64,000 nucleotides of DNA from Adineta ricciae. Its lineage: Eukaryota; Rotifera; Eurotatoria; Adinetida; Adinetidae. Shown here piece after piece: positions 10,489 through 25,400 of the stretch. A model generated the notes under the pieces. That model searched no databases and had not been told where the DNA came from. It saw only the letters and a program-made list of their open reading frames with translations. Made by a program: the position numbers and the translations under genes. The first letter of the stretch is position 1, and every line of letters begins with the position of its first letter. The stretch is taken from assembly GCA_905250025.1 (NCBI GenBank), contig CAJNOJ010000002.1, positions 248,001-312,000 on the forward strand, read 5' to 3'.

Positions 10489-13400
10489 ATGAATTTAAAA
10501 CTAGTGGTATTTCTGTTCTGTTCCAATTTTTTGTTGCTATACTCAATAACAGGTAAGATTCGAAATACGTACGTAGAACTAATTTCATCCAATCGTTTTA
10601 TTTAGACGCGTGTGGTATCAATGAATGGAGATGTGAAACAGGTGGTCGTTGTATTCCGACAACATGGCGTTGCAATCGAATTAACGATTGCACTGATGGG
10701 TCCGATGAACGCAATTGCAGTAAGTTTAGTGCGTTGATTGAAAGTTCGTAACGGTTTGTATGTATCTCCATAGCTTATCCAAGATGTTCGGAGTCGCAAT
10801 TTGATTGTGGAGACCGGTGTATACCGCGTACGTGGAGATGTGATGGTGACAATGATTGTGGAAACAATGCTGATGAACAAAATTGTCGTATGTTATTGTT
10901 GTTCATGAAAACGTCTGCTGAGAAAGAGTTCTAATTTGCATTCATAGCTCCGAGAAGATGTTCAAATACACAGTTCCAATGCAATGATACAAGGTGTATT
11001 GATGCTTCGATGAAATGCGTGAGTTCAACTTTTGTGGATGACTTTGTAAAGAAATGAATATGTATTTTGGTGTCTATAGAATCATGTCAAAGATTGCAGT
11101 GATGGCAGTGATGAAGAAACATTTTGCAGTAAGGAATTGTGTTTATGTTATGATGTAGGGAGAGCTTAAGATGTATTCGATTCATAGATTATCGCTCATG
11201 TAATTCTTCAAGTGAATTTCAATGTGATATACAACGCTGCTTACCATTAACACAAAAATGTGATGGTTATTACAACTGTGATGATCGTACTGATGAGCTT
11301 AATTGTAGTATGTATCAAAGATGAAGTGAACAACTTTCGGACGTAACTTCATTATCTTTTCTTTATGTGACTATCAGATAGCACAGCTTGTACAGCGAAT
11401 CAATTTCGATGTGTTGCGGATGGTCGATGTATACCAAGTTATCAGCGTTGTGACTTTCGCTTACAATGTACAGATGGATCCGACGAAGCTAATTGCAGTA
11501 AGAAAATATCTATTCAATTTGACAAAAACCAAGCTCATTTTATTAACTAGCACGATCAAATTGTACACAATCTCAATTTCAATGTACGAATGGAAGATGT
11601 ATTCCATCGTCATGGGTTTGTGGTAAGACTACTGTTTATGGAAGGAAAAAGTTATCTGAGTAAATGAATTCTCACTATTAGACACGGATAATGATTGTCT
11701 CGACCAAAGTGATGAAATGCACTGTGGAGCAAGACTATGTCCTCCACATATGTATCCATGTAATGTCACAGGACAATGCATTGATATAACAAAAGTATGT
11801 AATGGTCAACAAGATTGTGCAGATGGTACGGATGAAAGTCCTCAATGTGGTAAGTAGTATTGATTTAAACAGTTAGAATAGCTCGCGATGAATTATCATC
11901 ACGTAAGTTGAGTAAACGACATATTTCCCTTGGCTTGGCATCAATTTCATTCGAACGAAAATCGACTATTTCGTAAGATATGTCTTGTATTTCAATTTGA
12001 AACATGTTGAATGCATACCAAAGATAGTAAATAGCTACGAGCGACAAAACAGACCATAATGTAATGAAAACTAAACTAAATAGGTTCATATACGTCCATC
12101 CGTAAGTTCGTGGAGGGAACGAGGCTATTGTTGTTGCTTCTGAAAGAATCATTTGATGAGATTTAGCATGGCGCGTGGATTTAAACTGATTGATTTCTTT
12201 TTTCTTATTAATAGGCTCTCGGCTATGTAATTTGTATTCGTGTGATCATGATTGTCGTGCTACTCCTGATGGTCGGGGTGTATGCTATTGTCCATTGGGA
12301 TTTCAAATAAATCCGGCAAACAATCGCTCTTGTATTGGTAAGAAAAGATCAGATCTGATAATCTCCATAGGTAATATGAATATTTAGATGTCAATGAATG
12401 TGAAATCTGGGATGAATGTGATCACAATTGTCAAAATACAATTGGATCGTAAGCAAAGAAATCATTGACTAGCTCTTTCTAGTTTGAATTTTCGAATTCG
12501 TATATTTAGATATGTCTGCACATGTCGAGCGAACTATACGCTTGAGACAGGCAATCGATGCAAACATATCAATAGTAAAACTTATTTTCACCACGAATGT
12601 TCGCTCCATATCTATCCGATGTTTAGGTGATAATATGAAAATGTTTGTCGCAATCGCGAATAAAATATACGAGATCGATCGACTTGGCAATTCTCGAATT
12701 CTGTATGTTGGACGAGAAAATATGACAATCAGCGCTGTTGACTATCACTACCGGAATCGAATTTTGTACTTTACCGATTCTCGCGCACATCAAGTAAACG
12801 AATCCAGAGCGAAAACATACAAGAGTAATGTTCTCATCCTTTACCTATATCCTTTAGATTTACTCTTTATTACTATCATCACCGTACCCGAGCGCAACAC
12901 TCATTCTTGAAAAGAACATTCTTTCACCCGTATCCATTGCTGTTGATTGGATAACGAATAAATTATATATTGTCGAACATGAATTAGCACGTATTGATAT
13001 GTTTTCGTTAGATGGAAAACAGATGAAAACGAATATTATTACAAGTAATATTCATCAACCGCGAGCCATCGCCATCGACCCGATAGCAGAATATCTGTTC
13101 TTTGTGGACGAAGGCGATTGGCATCGAATACCTGCAAAGATCTTTCGATGTCTTCTCGATGGTTCTCAATGTGCGGTGCTAGTCGATCAGAAATTGGATC
13201 AACCAAGTGATATCACAGTCGATCATATTAAGCAACGAATTTACTGGGTTGATCGATCATATGATCATGTGGAAAGTTGTGACTATCATGGATCAAGACG
13301 GTAGGATTTTCATTTGGAGTTATTCTTTCGAGATGCGCAAACATTGACTTCGATTTAGTATTACATTGACATCCGGTAGTCAAAATATTCCATATACAGT

Positions 13401-16400
13401 TGGCCTTGATCTTTTCGAAAATAATCTCTATTTAACTGACGATATGAAAGGTGCTGTATTACAACTTCGACGACATTTTAATTCGAATACAAGTATTTTT
13501 TACAAACCTCAGTCATTTGTTCGACCAAGAGGCATCAGTATTTACCATGAAACTCGACAGCCGCAGCGCACAAATCCATGCAATGGGACATATAATGGTG
13601 GTTGTGAACATTTATGTTTACTAGGCCGAGCAAATCTTCTCGCGAATAGTTATCAATGTCGATGTCAATCGGGTTATCGACTTAAATCAGATTTACGAAC
13701 GTGTGAACGTAAGATTGATCAATTGATGTTCGTGAATGATTTGGAGTTTTTGTTTTCTTCTTTCTGTACTAGCGGTGAAAGATTTTCTGCTTCTTACACG
13801 TTTGTTTTCCATTCGTGCGATTGATTTCAGTCGGGATTCAAAAATTGAAGCTCGACCACCGATAGTACCCGATCGGCGAACAATCATTATGGATTCTGTT
13901 TTCGATTATCGGCAAAAACTCGTCTATTTCTATTCGAAACGAAGTCAAATGATCTATATTTCGTATATGGATGGTGAAAGTGAGTAAATACACTTTCTTG
14001 TTTGTCGAACAACGATATTTGATTCCGTTATATAGAACCAAAACCAGTAACAACATCGAAGATATTTCCTGTCGTCAGTGCCATGGCATATGATTGGTTT
14101 TCCAAGTTACTCTATTTGACATCATCAACTGAAAGTCAATTATTTGTTGTCAGAATGAATACAACCGATTTTCCCCAACGTGTACTAGTCAATGGTACCA
14201 TCGGTATACATGGTATTGCCGTAGAACCAATTCAAGGGTCAGTAGACACATAACGTATGTCGTAGTAAAACAAAAGTTCTTCCATGCATATTGTAGATAT
14301 GTATTTTACTCAACAATTATTCGTCCAGCTAAAATTTATCGAATGTCATCGGACGGATCAAATCGTATGATCATTGTGCCAAATGAATTAGGTACTCCTT
14401 ATCACTTAACATGCGATTACGGCAGTCAACGACTCTACTGGACTGATGGTGCACTATCACGTATTCAATATTCTGATTATAATGGACGGAACATTCAATC
14501 ATTGAGAGGACGATCAATTTCTCATCCATTTGGAATTGCAATATACGGATGTGAGAAAGAGATAAATATTCGAAAAGGTTGGACATGTTTCCTTTTTTGC
14601 AGCTCGATTGTACTTTACTGATGTGACATTGGAAACTGTATTTGAAAGCAGTAAAACTTACAGGTAATGCATGCACAATCGAATGTATATCAATTTAGAA
14701 ACGAGTTCTTTTGGTCGATAGTGGTTATGCTTCTCCGATTCGATCGAATATTCCGGCGATTTCAACCGTTCGAGTCTACGCAGAATCATCCCAACCAATC
14801 AATAGTACGAAAGAACAGCATTTGTATCGGTGTACATTCTATATCTGTTTTAATTGTAGTTACGCATCCATGTTGGACCAATAATGGCGAATGTTCAGAT
14901 TTCTGTTTCCCTAAGCGCGAACAAAACGTTCTGACACGAGTCTGCGGTTGTCGTTACGGTCAAAAATTGAATACAAATAATAATATTCAATGCGTGGATA
15001 ATTCTGCAGCTGAACCAAGTCGAACATCATGCAATGGGCAATTTCAATGTCGAAACAGTCGATGTATTCCATTAAACTACAGATGCGATGGAGGTAAATC
15101 CTTGGAATTTGTCAAAAACAATTTCTGACTTTTCTCTTCTGATAGATGATGATTGTCATGATAATAGCGATGAACAAAATTGTCCAGGTAAGTGACTGGC
15201 AAACAGATGATTGCGTATTTCAATTTAACATGTGACTATAGCTGGAACACCACGATGTCCAACTACGCAATTTCAATGTCGTAGTACAGGTGTTTGTATT
15301 AATAAACAGCTTGTTTGTGATGGCTACGCTCATTGTCTCGATCGTTCGGATGAATCGAATTGCAGTAAGATTGAGAGAATATTTCGAGTAAAAAGTCCTT
15401 GATACTATAAATTCATTTTTTCAAGGCCAAACTTGCAATGATAATCAATTTCGATGTGCATCAGGAAGATGTATTTCAAAATCATGGGTTTGTGATAATG
15501 GTAAAACGAAAGATGAGAGTTTTATTTTCAATTAGAATGTTTTCGCCTCTTGAATTTGACTAGAAAATGATTGTGGAGATTCAAGTGACGAACAGAATTG
15601 CCATGGTAAATGTCCCGCTTCCCCAGAAAGAAGAGTCAATAGTTTCTTTTTTGTTTAGAACGAACTTGTGATCAACTAACACAGTTCACTTGTCCTCATA
15701 CACCTGGCAGATGTATTCCAACCGGTAAGTTGATCTAAACATCCTATCCCCATTGGATTGACTTTGATTTTTATTCTAAACAGCTTGGAAATGTGATGGC
15801 CAAAATGGTAAGACGCCATGATTTCACATTGAGATCATTTCCTCTATTTCTCTTTCTGTTGATAGATTGTGGAGATAATTCAGATGGTTAGCTCATTCAA
15901 TTCGCTCGTTCGTTCTTTTTGTTTAAATTCAGATTCCTTTCTGTAGAACTTAATTGTCCACCCATTGCTTGCGGCACCGGACAATTTTTATGCGCACGTG
16001 ATCGACGTTGTATCAATGCAACACGCCGGTGCGATGGTATTGCGGGTAGGTGGAGTCATACATTCAAGTGTACATTATCTATTACTGACAATTATTATTA
16101 ATGCAGACTGCCCATCAATGGAAGACGAACAAGGCTGTTCAGGTTCAACACCATCGTTCTGCCGACCTGATCAGTTTCGTTGTGGAACAACTTGCATACC
16201 AAACGTAAGCTAGATGATGTATTAATATTATAGAATAAAAACTGGTTGCTTCTTTCCATTAGGCATGGCGTTGTGATGGTCATCGAGGTAGGATTCGTTT
16301 TCGAAGGAGAATTGAATGAACTAGAATAAATTGATTTAGATTGTGCTGATGGTTCTGATGAACCATCGACTTGTGGTAAGCAGATTTTACTTTCGAAGAT

Positions 16401-19400
16401 ATTCAGATCACGTTGATTGTAGGTGCACGAAATTGTACATCGAGTGAATTTCGTTGTTTGACATCGGGCGAATGCATTCCGGAGACATGGGTGTGCGATC
16501 ATGATGTAATCACACTTTTGTTACTGTTTTTCTCGTTCAAATGATTGAATTCTCGTTTAGGACGATTGTGAAGATGGATCCGATGAAAGTTTAAATCAGT
16601 GCCGTTAGTATTTGTTTGAAATTTTGTCAAAAATTTGATTGAATGTATCAATCTTTCATAGAAACTGCCCCGTTTTCCTGTCAAGATAATCAAATACCAT
16701 GTCCAAGTACAACAATTCATCAATGTGTAAATGTTTCACAAGTTTGTGACGGGTAATGATCTATTTCGTTTGTGTTTTACCGTTCTAACACAAACTAACT
16801 CTGATTTTTTAGTAAACCGGATTGTCCTGGTGGTGGCGATGAGTCGCCATTATGTAACAATGATCAATGCTCGGTCAATAATGGTGAATGTAGTCATATA
16901 TGCCATCCGTCTCCATTTGGCGTTCTATGTCTTTGTGAACCTGGTTTTCATGTAACCAATACGACGAACTATAAGAAATGCGAAGGTAAAACAAGATGAA
17001 GTTTTTTTAAACGTCTACGAATGTTCGTTTGATTATTAGATATTGACGAATGTGTTGAGGATCCTTTCTTATGCCATCAGCACTGCTTGAATACCAATGG
17101 AAGTTTCATTTGTGGATGTGATGAAGGATTTATTTTACAATCAGATGGACGAACTTGTAAAATCATCAGTGAGTGATTTGAGAATATCTGATAAATTCAA
17201 CTCGTTTTCTACAATCTTAAGATGAAACTGGTATTCGTCTATTGGCTTCATATAGTTCTTCAATTGGCTGGTACTCGCCAACATTGCAAACCTATGGTCA
17301 AGTCCCTCTTGGTCCTAATATGCGTTACATATCTGCATTTGATGTTGATAATCGAACGAATACCTATTTCTGGGCTGACATAGCAACAAATACTATCTAT
17401 CGTCGTTCGTCTAGAGCAACAAATTACACCAAAGTAGATCAACTTTCAAAAGTTACTTCTATCTCATAGGCAATTGTTTAGATTATTACAAGCGGTAATA
17501 GTTACATTGCTGGTTTGGCATATGATTGGATTGGAAATAATTTGTATTGGACTGATTATATGCTCGAACATATTGAAGTTTCATCAGCAGATGGTCGTCA
17601 TCGACGGATATTATTTCATGAAAATCTGACAAATCCATGGGCAATTGCAGTCGATCCTCGGCCAGGCGTTCGATTTCTGTTTTTTACTGATTGGGCTAAA
17701 AATCCTCGCATTGAACGTTGTAGCATGGATGGCCAAGAACGTATTACTCTTGTCAACGATTCAATTCATATGCCATTTGGTTTAACGCTAGATTTAATAC
17801 GTGAAAAAGTTTACTTTAGCGATCGTCATTTGAATTACATCGAAGTTGTTAGTTACACAGGGGCAGACCGACGGAAAATCCTCTCGAATACCCATTTTCT
17901 TCATGCGCCAACATCAATCGCCATTTTCGAGAATTATCTCTACTGGTTTGATTCGAACTCAAATGAAGTACGTCGTTTAAACCGATTCGAACATGGTGTC
18001 AAAGCACAACGACACGAGAGAATTCTATCTCGCACAGGAATTAGTCATTTGAAGATTTCGCATCGAATTTATCAACCATCAGGTACGCACGAACTTCTTC
18101 TGATTATTTTTTACTTTCATTTTGTGTAAATCTAAGGTCCAAACCCATGTCAACAATCTCGCTGTACACAACTTTGTCTTCTTTCTCATACTTCATCATC
18201 GGGTTATACTTGTGCTTGTTCAACTGGCTTCTATCTTGACCGAGATCAGTTTACATGTTCAAAAGGTATGAGTTTGCTGTGAAAAACGAAACTGAATTTC
18301 ATTTGACTATCCCATTTAGATTATTCGCCTTTCATCATCTATATGAGAAGTCGAACAATTGGAGGAATAAACGTACGACATGACCAACGATACGTGGATG
18401 AAAATTCGAATTACGATGATTTATGGGAACGATTAGTTACCGTTACAGATATCGGCCGAGGTTATGAATTTGCCTTTGATGAAGCTAACGAAACGATATA
18501 TTGGTCACAAATGAAAGGTATTCTACCCGATGGATCTACCAGGGTATGGGAAATGTTTGTTTTTTGTTGAAACTTTTGAAATTGTTTGTATTGTTATCGT
18601 TTAAGTATGAAATTCGTCGAATTAATTTCGATGGTACGAATGAAACAGTTTTCTATGGTGATGATGAAATCCTAGTCGGAATGGAAAGTGGTACGATGCA
18701 AGTCGATGCTGTCGGACGGTAAAATCTCTTCTTCAAACATTGAATCATTACTGGATTTATCTCTATTTAGTAATCTGTTCATTGTAAACATTCATCATAG
18801 TCGCATCGATGCAATTTCATTGAATGGACAGTATCACACAATTGTATATAGTAATCTGGAGAATGAGACTGGTATCATGCGACCGATTGCTTTGGATCTC
18901 GATACGCTACATGGGCAAGAGAATTTTATTTGAAAATCAACTGTTTTGCTAATAAGAGTTCATGTAGATTTGTGTATTGGATTGATCTTGGCGGTGGACA
19001 AGTGCCAATGAAAATAGCTCGTGTTCGTTTCGATGGCAAATATCCAGAGAATGTTATAACAGAAAATCTCCTGCGTCCGAACTATATAGTGTACAATCTT
19101 GATCTTCACTGCATTTTCTGGAGTGATACTGGCATTCAAAAAGTAAATAGATCGATGTTTCAATAACTTGAACAATTGATTCAATTTCTATTTAGATTTC
19201 ATATCATTGTATGGATTCGGGTGATACAAAAGTTCTCGACGTTGATGTTAGCCATCCTCGCGGTTTTGATTTTCTTACTCATTTCCTTCCTCCAGCATCG
19301 GGATCGTCAGTTCAAACAAATGAAAATGATGATATTTCATCCACACATTATTCCTTATTCTTTGTCGATGCTGATCTAGAAGGAGTTTATAAGAAATGGT

Positions 19401-22400
19401 TTGATCATAACTTAATCCCAGTAACCGATGTCATCCCGGTACGAGTTAATCAACAAGATCCAATGCAAGTTCGAGCTTATCCGCGCTACGAAGGTAATGA
19501 AACCTCTTTTTTCCCACCTTAATCTTCCATTCATGTCTTCTAATTTAGCTCTAAATGCATACTGTTATTACAGTTCTTATTGTGAACAGTTCTGCTTTCA
19601 AATTGATTCACTTAACCATAATACACCGACATGTGATTGTGCTATCGGATACAAGTTAAATAGCGATGGACGAACGTGTTCACCTAAAAGTCAGCAATTC
19701 ATCGTCTATAGTACGCATTCCTTGTTGCGAGCATTCGATTATCGTTCGAATGATTCGGCAAGAGAAGATGTTATGCCATTAATAGCCGGTAAGATTCTTT
19801 TATATGAAAATGAGATCGAATGGCATCTGCTGATTCTTTTTCCATAGGAAACAACATGGAAATGTTATCGGTTCGATATTCTACACGTGAAATTTATTGG
19901 ATACATGCGAATCGCCTGATACGTCGCGCAGTTTGGACAGATAGTCGAACATGGAATGTCACAACTCACTTACAAATAAGCGTTGCTGCTGAACAAAACT
20001 TTATTCTTGGCCTGACGCTTGATTGGATATCTGGAAATTTGTATTTTTCATACATATCGAACCAATATGGTCATTTAGAAGTTAATCGTCTCGGAACAGA
20101 TCATCGTTTGATATTGCGCAAAGGCACTAACGAAACAATCTATTCTCTGGCTGTTAATCCGAAACGAAGGTAGTTTGATAGAGTCAAGATAACGTTCAAT
20201 GAAGATTTGATTTTCTATTTTACACAGATTTCTCTATTGGTGTGATCGTGGTCCACGTGCTCACATCACTCGTTCATTGCTCAATGGTGAAAATGTTACC
20301 TATCTTGTTACAACACAAATCATTCGACCCGAATCAATAACAATTGATTATTCGACTGATGATGTCTATTGGGCGGATTCTATACGTGATACGATTGAAG
20401 TTATTTCATGGGATGGACGAAATCGGCGAACAGTTTCACGTAATATTCCCAAAGCGATTGCTTTACTTGTTGCTAACAATGATCTCTATGTTATGGATCG
20501 AGCATTTTCATCGGTAAGAGCCTGGTTTTGCGTTTTGAACACGCATAGACTCATTTCTATTGTTTTTGTTTTGGAAGATTATGCGTATTAATAAGACGGC
20601 TAGTAATATGACACAACGATTAGAATCGATTTTATCGTTGAAAAGTTATGAAGTCGGTGGAATGGTATTATTTGATGAACAACCTATCTATGAATCACCT
20701 TGCCAATCCTCAACGGTTCGACAACGATTCTGCGAAGATCTCTGCTTTGCTATGCCTGAGACAAGTGTGCCACAATGTGCATGTGCATTTGGAACATTGA
20801 GTGCCGATCGGCGAACTTGCACACGTAAGAATTTTCTATAATAGACGGTTCGATTCGGTGAATTGTCTTCTAGCACCGAATGAATATCTACTCGTGGCGA
20901 TGGAGAAAGAGATTCGCCCGATGTCTATGCAACCACATGGTTTAGCAACGAGTGCACCGTGGAGAGCAATTACTAATCTTAGTATGGTAGTTGGAATCGA
21001 TTTTGACTATCGAGATAAGCAGATATTCTACACGTAAGTACTCATCTTTATTCTCTGTGTGATGTTTGATCAAACGGTTTCAAGGGACATCCAAATTCAA
21101 GATATATTTTCATTTAATATGGATGATCCGAATCCAACTGCTCGAAAATTAGTACAATCAAATGTGACAGGTAACAGATTTAAAGCGAAGTAACTCTAGG
21201 GAAAACAAAGTTGCTTGTTGATCAGGTCGTTCACAACCTGTCGGCATTGCATACGATTGGGTGTCTGATCGTTTGTATTGGACTGATGAAACTTATGGAC
21301 GAATTATATCAGCAAGACATAACGGCTCAGAAAAAGTTATTATCGCAGCTAGTCTACGTCCTAGAGCAATTGTTGTGCATCCGTGCAAAGGGTTTGTTGC
21401 AGATTAAGAGAATTAAGCTGTTTCCTTACTCATTCAATATGTAGATTACTGTTCTGGTCAGATATTGGATCATATCCGTCGATTCGTCGTTCGACGTTAA
21501 CTGGACGACAAGTGACATATGTAATAACGACCAATATTCGTTGGCCAAATGGACTAACAGTTGATTTCGATGACGATCGAATCTATTGGGCAGACGCCTG
21601 GTTGTATGCATCACTTGATAATTTGCATAATCCATCATAGAAAAACCGATATTCATATTTTTTCTATCTAGTGATCGTATCGAACGTGCCTCATTCGACG
21701 GTACAAATCGTGAAGTCATTGCCACAGTCGTTCATCCATTTGCAATAACTGTTCATGGACATTATATCTATTGGACTGATTGGAATCTTCGTGAGTGACA
21801 ATCACCTCGAGTGAATTTTCCTTCCAAACCATTTTGTATGTATAGGTGGTATTTACCGTGCAGAAAAATATACCGGTGCTAATATGGTTGAAATGCAGAG
21901 CAACCTTCCCTATCGTCCAATGGATATCCATGTCGTGTCGGATCAACGTCAGAAGTGTTCATCTTCTCCATGTAATATCAGTAATGGTGGTTGCAGTCAT
22001 ATATGCAAAACAGGATTGGATAATCAAGTGGAATGTACTTGTCCAAGTGGTCAACAATTGAAGTTAGCAAATGATCGACGAATGTGTGTTCGTAAGTGAA
22101 ATCAGAACGAAAATGACATTCGATTCATCTATTTTGTTAGCGATATCATCATCATGTGCATCTGTTAATTTCACCTGTCGCAATGGTCAATGTATTTCCA
22201 GACGAAAAGTGTGCGATGGTCAAGGAGATTGTTCGGATAATTCAGACGAAGAAACAAGATTTTGCTGTAAGAGATCAAACGTTGAGCTGTTCTCATATGA
22301 TAATTTTATTCTAGCGGCCTATACTTGTCGACCAACTGAATATCGATGCTTGAGTGGCGGTTGTATTCCATTTGTTGAGAGATGCGATCGAAAGATCGGT

Positions 22401-25400
22401 AAACCTTTCATAATTTTATGTAATATTATAACAAATACTCTGCTAATAATTAGATTGTAACGATGGTAGTGATGAAAATAACCCTTATCAGCCCTGTGTC
22501 TATCCACAATGTCCTGACGGACAATTTACTTGTGCCAATTTTCGGTGTATTGATTCTTTCAAACGTTGCAATGGTAAATATAAAAGAATGAGTTTCTATC
22601 ATCTTATGTCTTTGATCAATAGGATACGATGATTGTAATGATGGAAACTCAACTGATGAAGTCAGTTGTCCGTCTCGTGTTTGTAACGGTACAAATAGTA
22701 TGAAATGTCCTAACAATAACATATGTATCCAACGAAGTTATCTATGTGGTATGTAGCAACATTTAGTGCAAAGGAATTATTGATTGAAAATCAAACCATT
22801 GTTTTATTTATTAGATGGCGATAATGACTGTGGTGATAATAGTGATGAAAGTCCGATATTTTGTCAAAGTATTCAGTGCAATACGAGTATGGATTGAAAG
22901 AGAAGATTGAATTTTTCCAAATGCAGCGGAGTTTTTCTTTATTAATCTAGCGGAATTTCGATGCGGAAACGGTCGTTGTATACCATATTCCTGGGTATGT
23001 GATGGACGACGGGATTGTGCTGATGGTATCGATGAGCCAGTTGATTGTCGTTCCACGAATCGTACATGTCCAGCAGAACTTTGGAAATGTGATAATGGCC
23101 GATGTATAAGTCCAGATCAACGATGCAATGGTATTGACGATTGCCGGTAAACTAAAAATGCAAATATTTTCTCCGAAATTATCTTTTTTTTTTGGCACAC
23201 AGAGATGGAAGTGATGAAGATGAAAGACATAATTGTGGTTAGTATTCGAATTTATTGGTACATAGATTGCAATCATTTATGTTCGTTCAGCTGAAATGCC
23301 TTGTCGTCCGGCACAATTTCGTTGCCCGACAGGTCTGAAAAGTAATTCACGTTTGAGATGTCTCGATCAATCGGCTGTCTGTAATGGTATTGCTAATTGC
23401 ATGCGTGGAGAAGATGAAGCCAATTGTACTCGACGAAATTGTTCTTCTTTGCAGTATGCTAATTAATACCCATTAAAAAGAGTAGACGTCGAGAATATAT
23501 TGGTGTATTTCAGATTTCAATGTGCCAACGGCCTTTGTGTTCCACGGTCATATATTTGTGGTAGGTGTTATTTTCTGAGTACAAATAAGATTATGAGTAT
23601 TTTCTGTCTATTTAGATCACGATAACGATTGCGGTTTGTTTATTTTAAATGTAATCCATTAGATGCAAGCTTTAGTTGTATTTGTTCAGGTGATGGATCT
23701 GATGAACCTGCATCATGTGGTAAGAAAAGGCAAAGATTTTTCTATAGTATTGATTTCTCTTTTTAAAAACTAGCTTCGCAGTATCGAAATTGTACCAGTG
23801 CAGAATATCGATGTGAAAATGGACGGTGTATACCAAAATCTGCTACGTGTAATGGCTTGTAAGTTGAAACATGATGATCTGTACGATGGAAGAAATGCTC
23901 ACTTTGTTTCTTTTTGTTCAGTAATGATTGCCATGATAATTCTGATGAGAAACCTTCCTTATGTCAAACAGAACAATGTCCTGCCGGACAATTCCAGTGT
24001 CGAAATAAACAATGCATTCCCTATGAGGTTGTTTGTAATGGTGTAAGAAATTGTACTGATGGAAGTGATGAACCTGTTAGTTGTGGTGAGTAACAACAGT
24101 TCCACTAAACATTCTTAAGTTGTGTTCTATCAGGTGTGAATGAATGTGCATCGACGGTTCTCAGCGGTTGTGAACATGGTTGTGTGAATACATTAAGTTC
24201 TTTTCGATGTACCTGTCGACCAGGTTATAAATTGGCAACCAATCAGAGGAATTGTTGGGGTAAGAACGCTCACCAGTATTCTCGATTTTCTACACACAGA
24301 GTACTTCAATTAAATCATGCCTATTTAGATATCAACGAATGTGTTGAAACACCAAGTGTTTGTCAGCAATTATGTGAAAATACTCAGGGTAAGAATAGTT
24401 ATGCGAATAAAACTTGTTTGTTTTTTAAATTAAATCTATTTCTATCAGGTTCTTACATTTGTAAATGTGTATCTGGCTATGAAAAGGGTCTTGATGGGCG
24501 CAGTTGTTATCGAACAAACCGTATGTATTCTTTCGCATCTCATTCATGCTTCATCTCGCGCTTTCATTTAGGAACTGTTATACCACATGTATTATACATA
24601 AATAAATACTACATTCGTGCTATCGACCTCGATGAACAAACCGAAATAACAGTTGCTCGTGGTTTTATGGAGCTATCTGCTATAACATATGATTGGAAAG
24701 ATCGAAAAATCTATGTTGGGGACAATGTTGCTAATAAAGTCTATCGCATGAACTTCAATGCATCGCAGTCGACAGCGATTATTGAAGGTAGCCGGGTACG
24801 AGGACTCCGTGCATTAGCTTTAGATTGGATTGGAAGAAAATTGTATTTATTATCGAGCGTACCTGAACTCCGCGTCTGTGAATTAGATGGTCGAAATGAA
24901 GTGACACTGTTAAATTCAAGATACTTATCCCAACCGAATTATTTAGCGATTGATCCATTAGTCGGCTATTTGTTTTATTCCGATTGGGGTCAACCACATA
25001 TTGGAAGAATCAATTTAGATGGCAGTAATTTTGTTAAGGTTATTGGAACAGATACGGCAGGACCATTGGGTTTAGCTATTGATATTATCACGAAACGAAT
25101 CTTCTGGATCGATAGACGCTTACAACGATTAGAGTAAGTTATTCGTGTGCCTAAAAATCGGCTTGAAATGATTTTTTCATCACAATTAACTAAATCTATT
25201 CGTTTATTCAATATAGATTCAGTAATTACAATGGTGGTGAGCGTAAAATTGCATTTTCGGGTCATGATTATGTACCATACTCGCTTGGTCTGGGATTCAT
25301 TGATGGTTACGTGATTTGGTCAGATTTCACTAATCACTCTTTAATTCGTGCTGACGCATTGAATGGTTCAAATAAACATGTGCTTATACCCGACACGATC

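Noticed and set aside
12512-12910. A long open frame read straight through the EGF/propeller 1 boundary of LRP2
   Set aside because: It continues in a different frame from the EGF before it. A 52-nt intron (donor after AAT A, acceptor gtttag) restores both domains, so the readthrough is only intron sequence.
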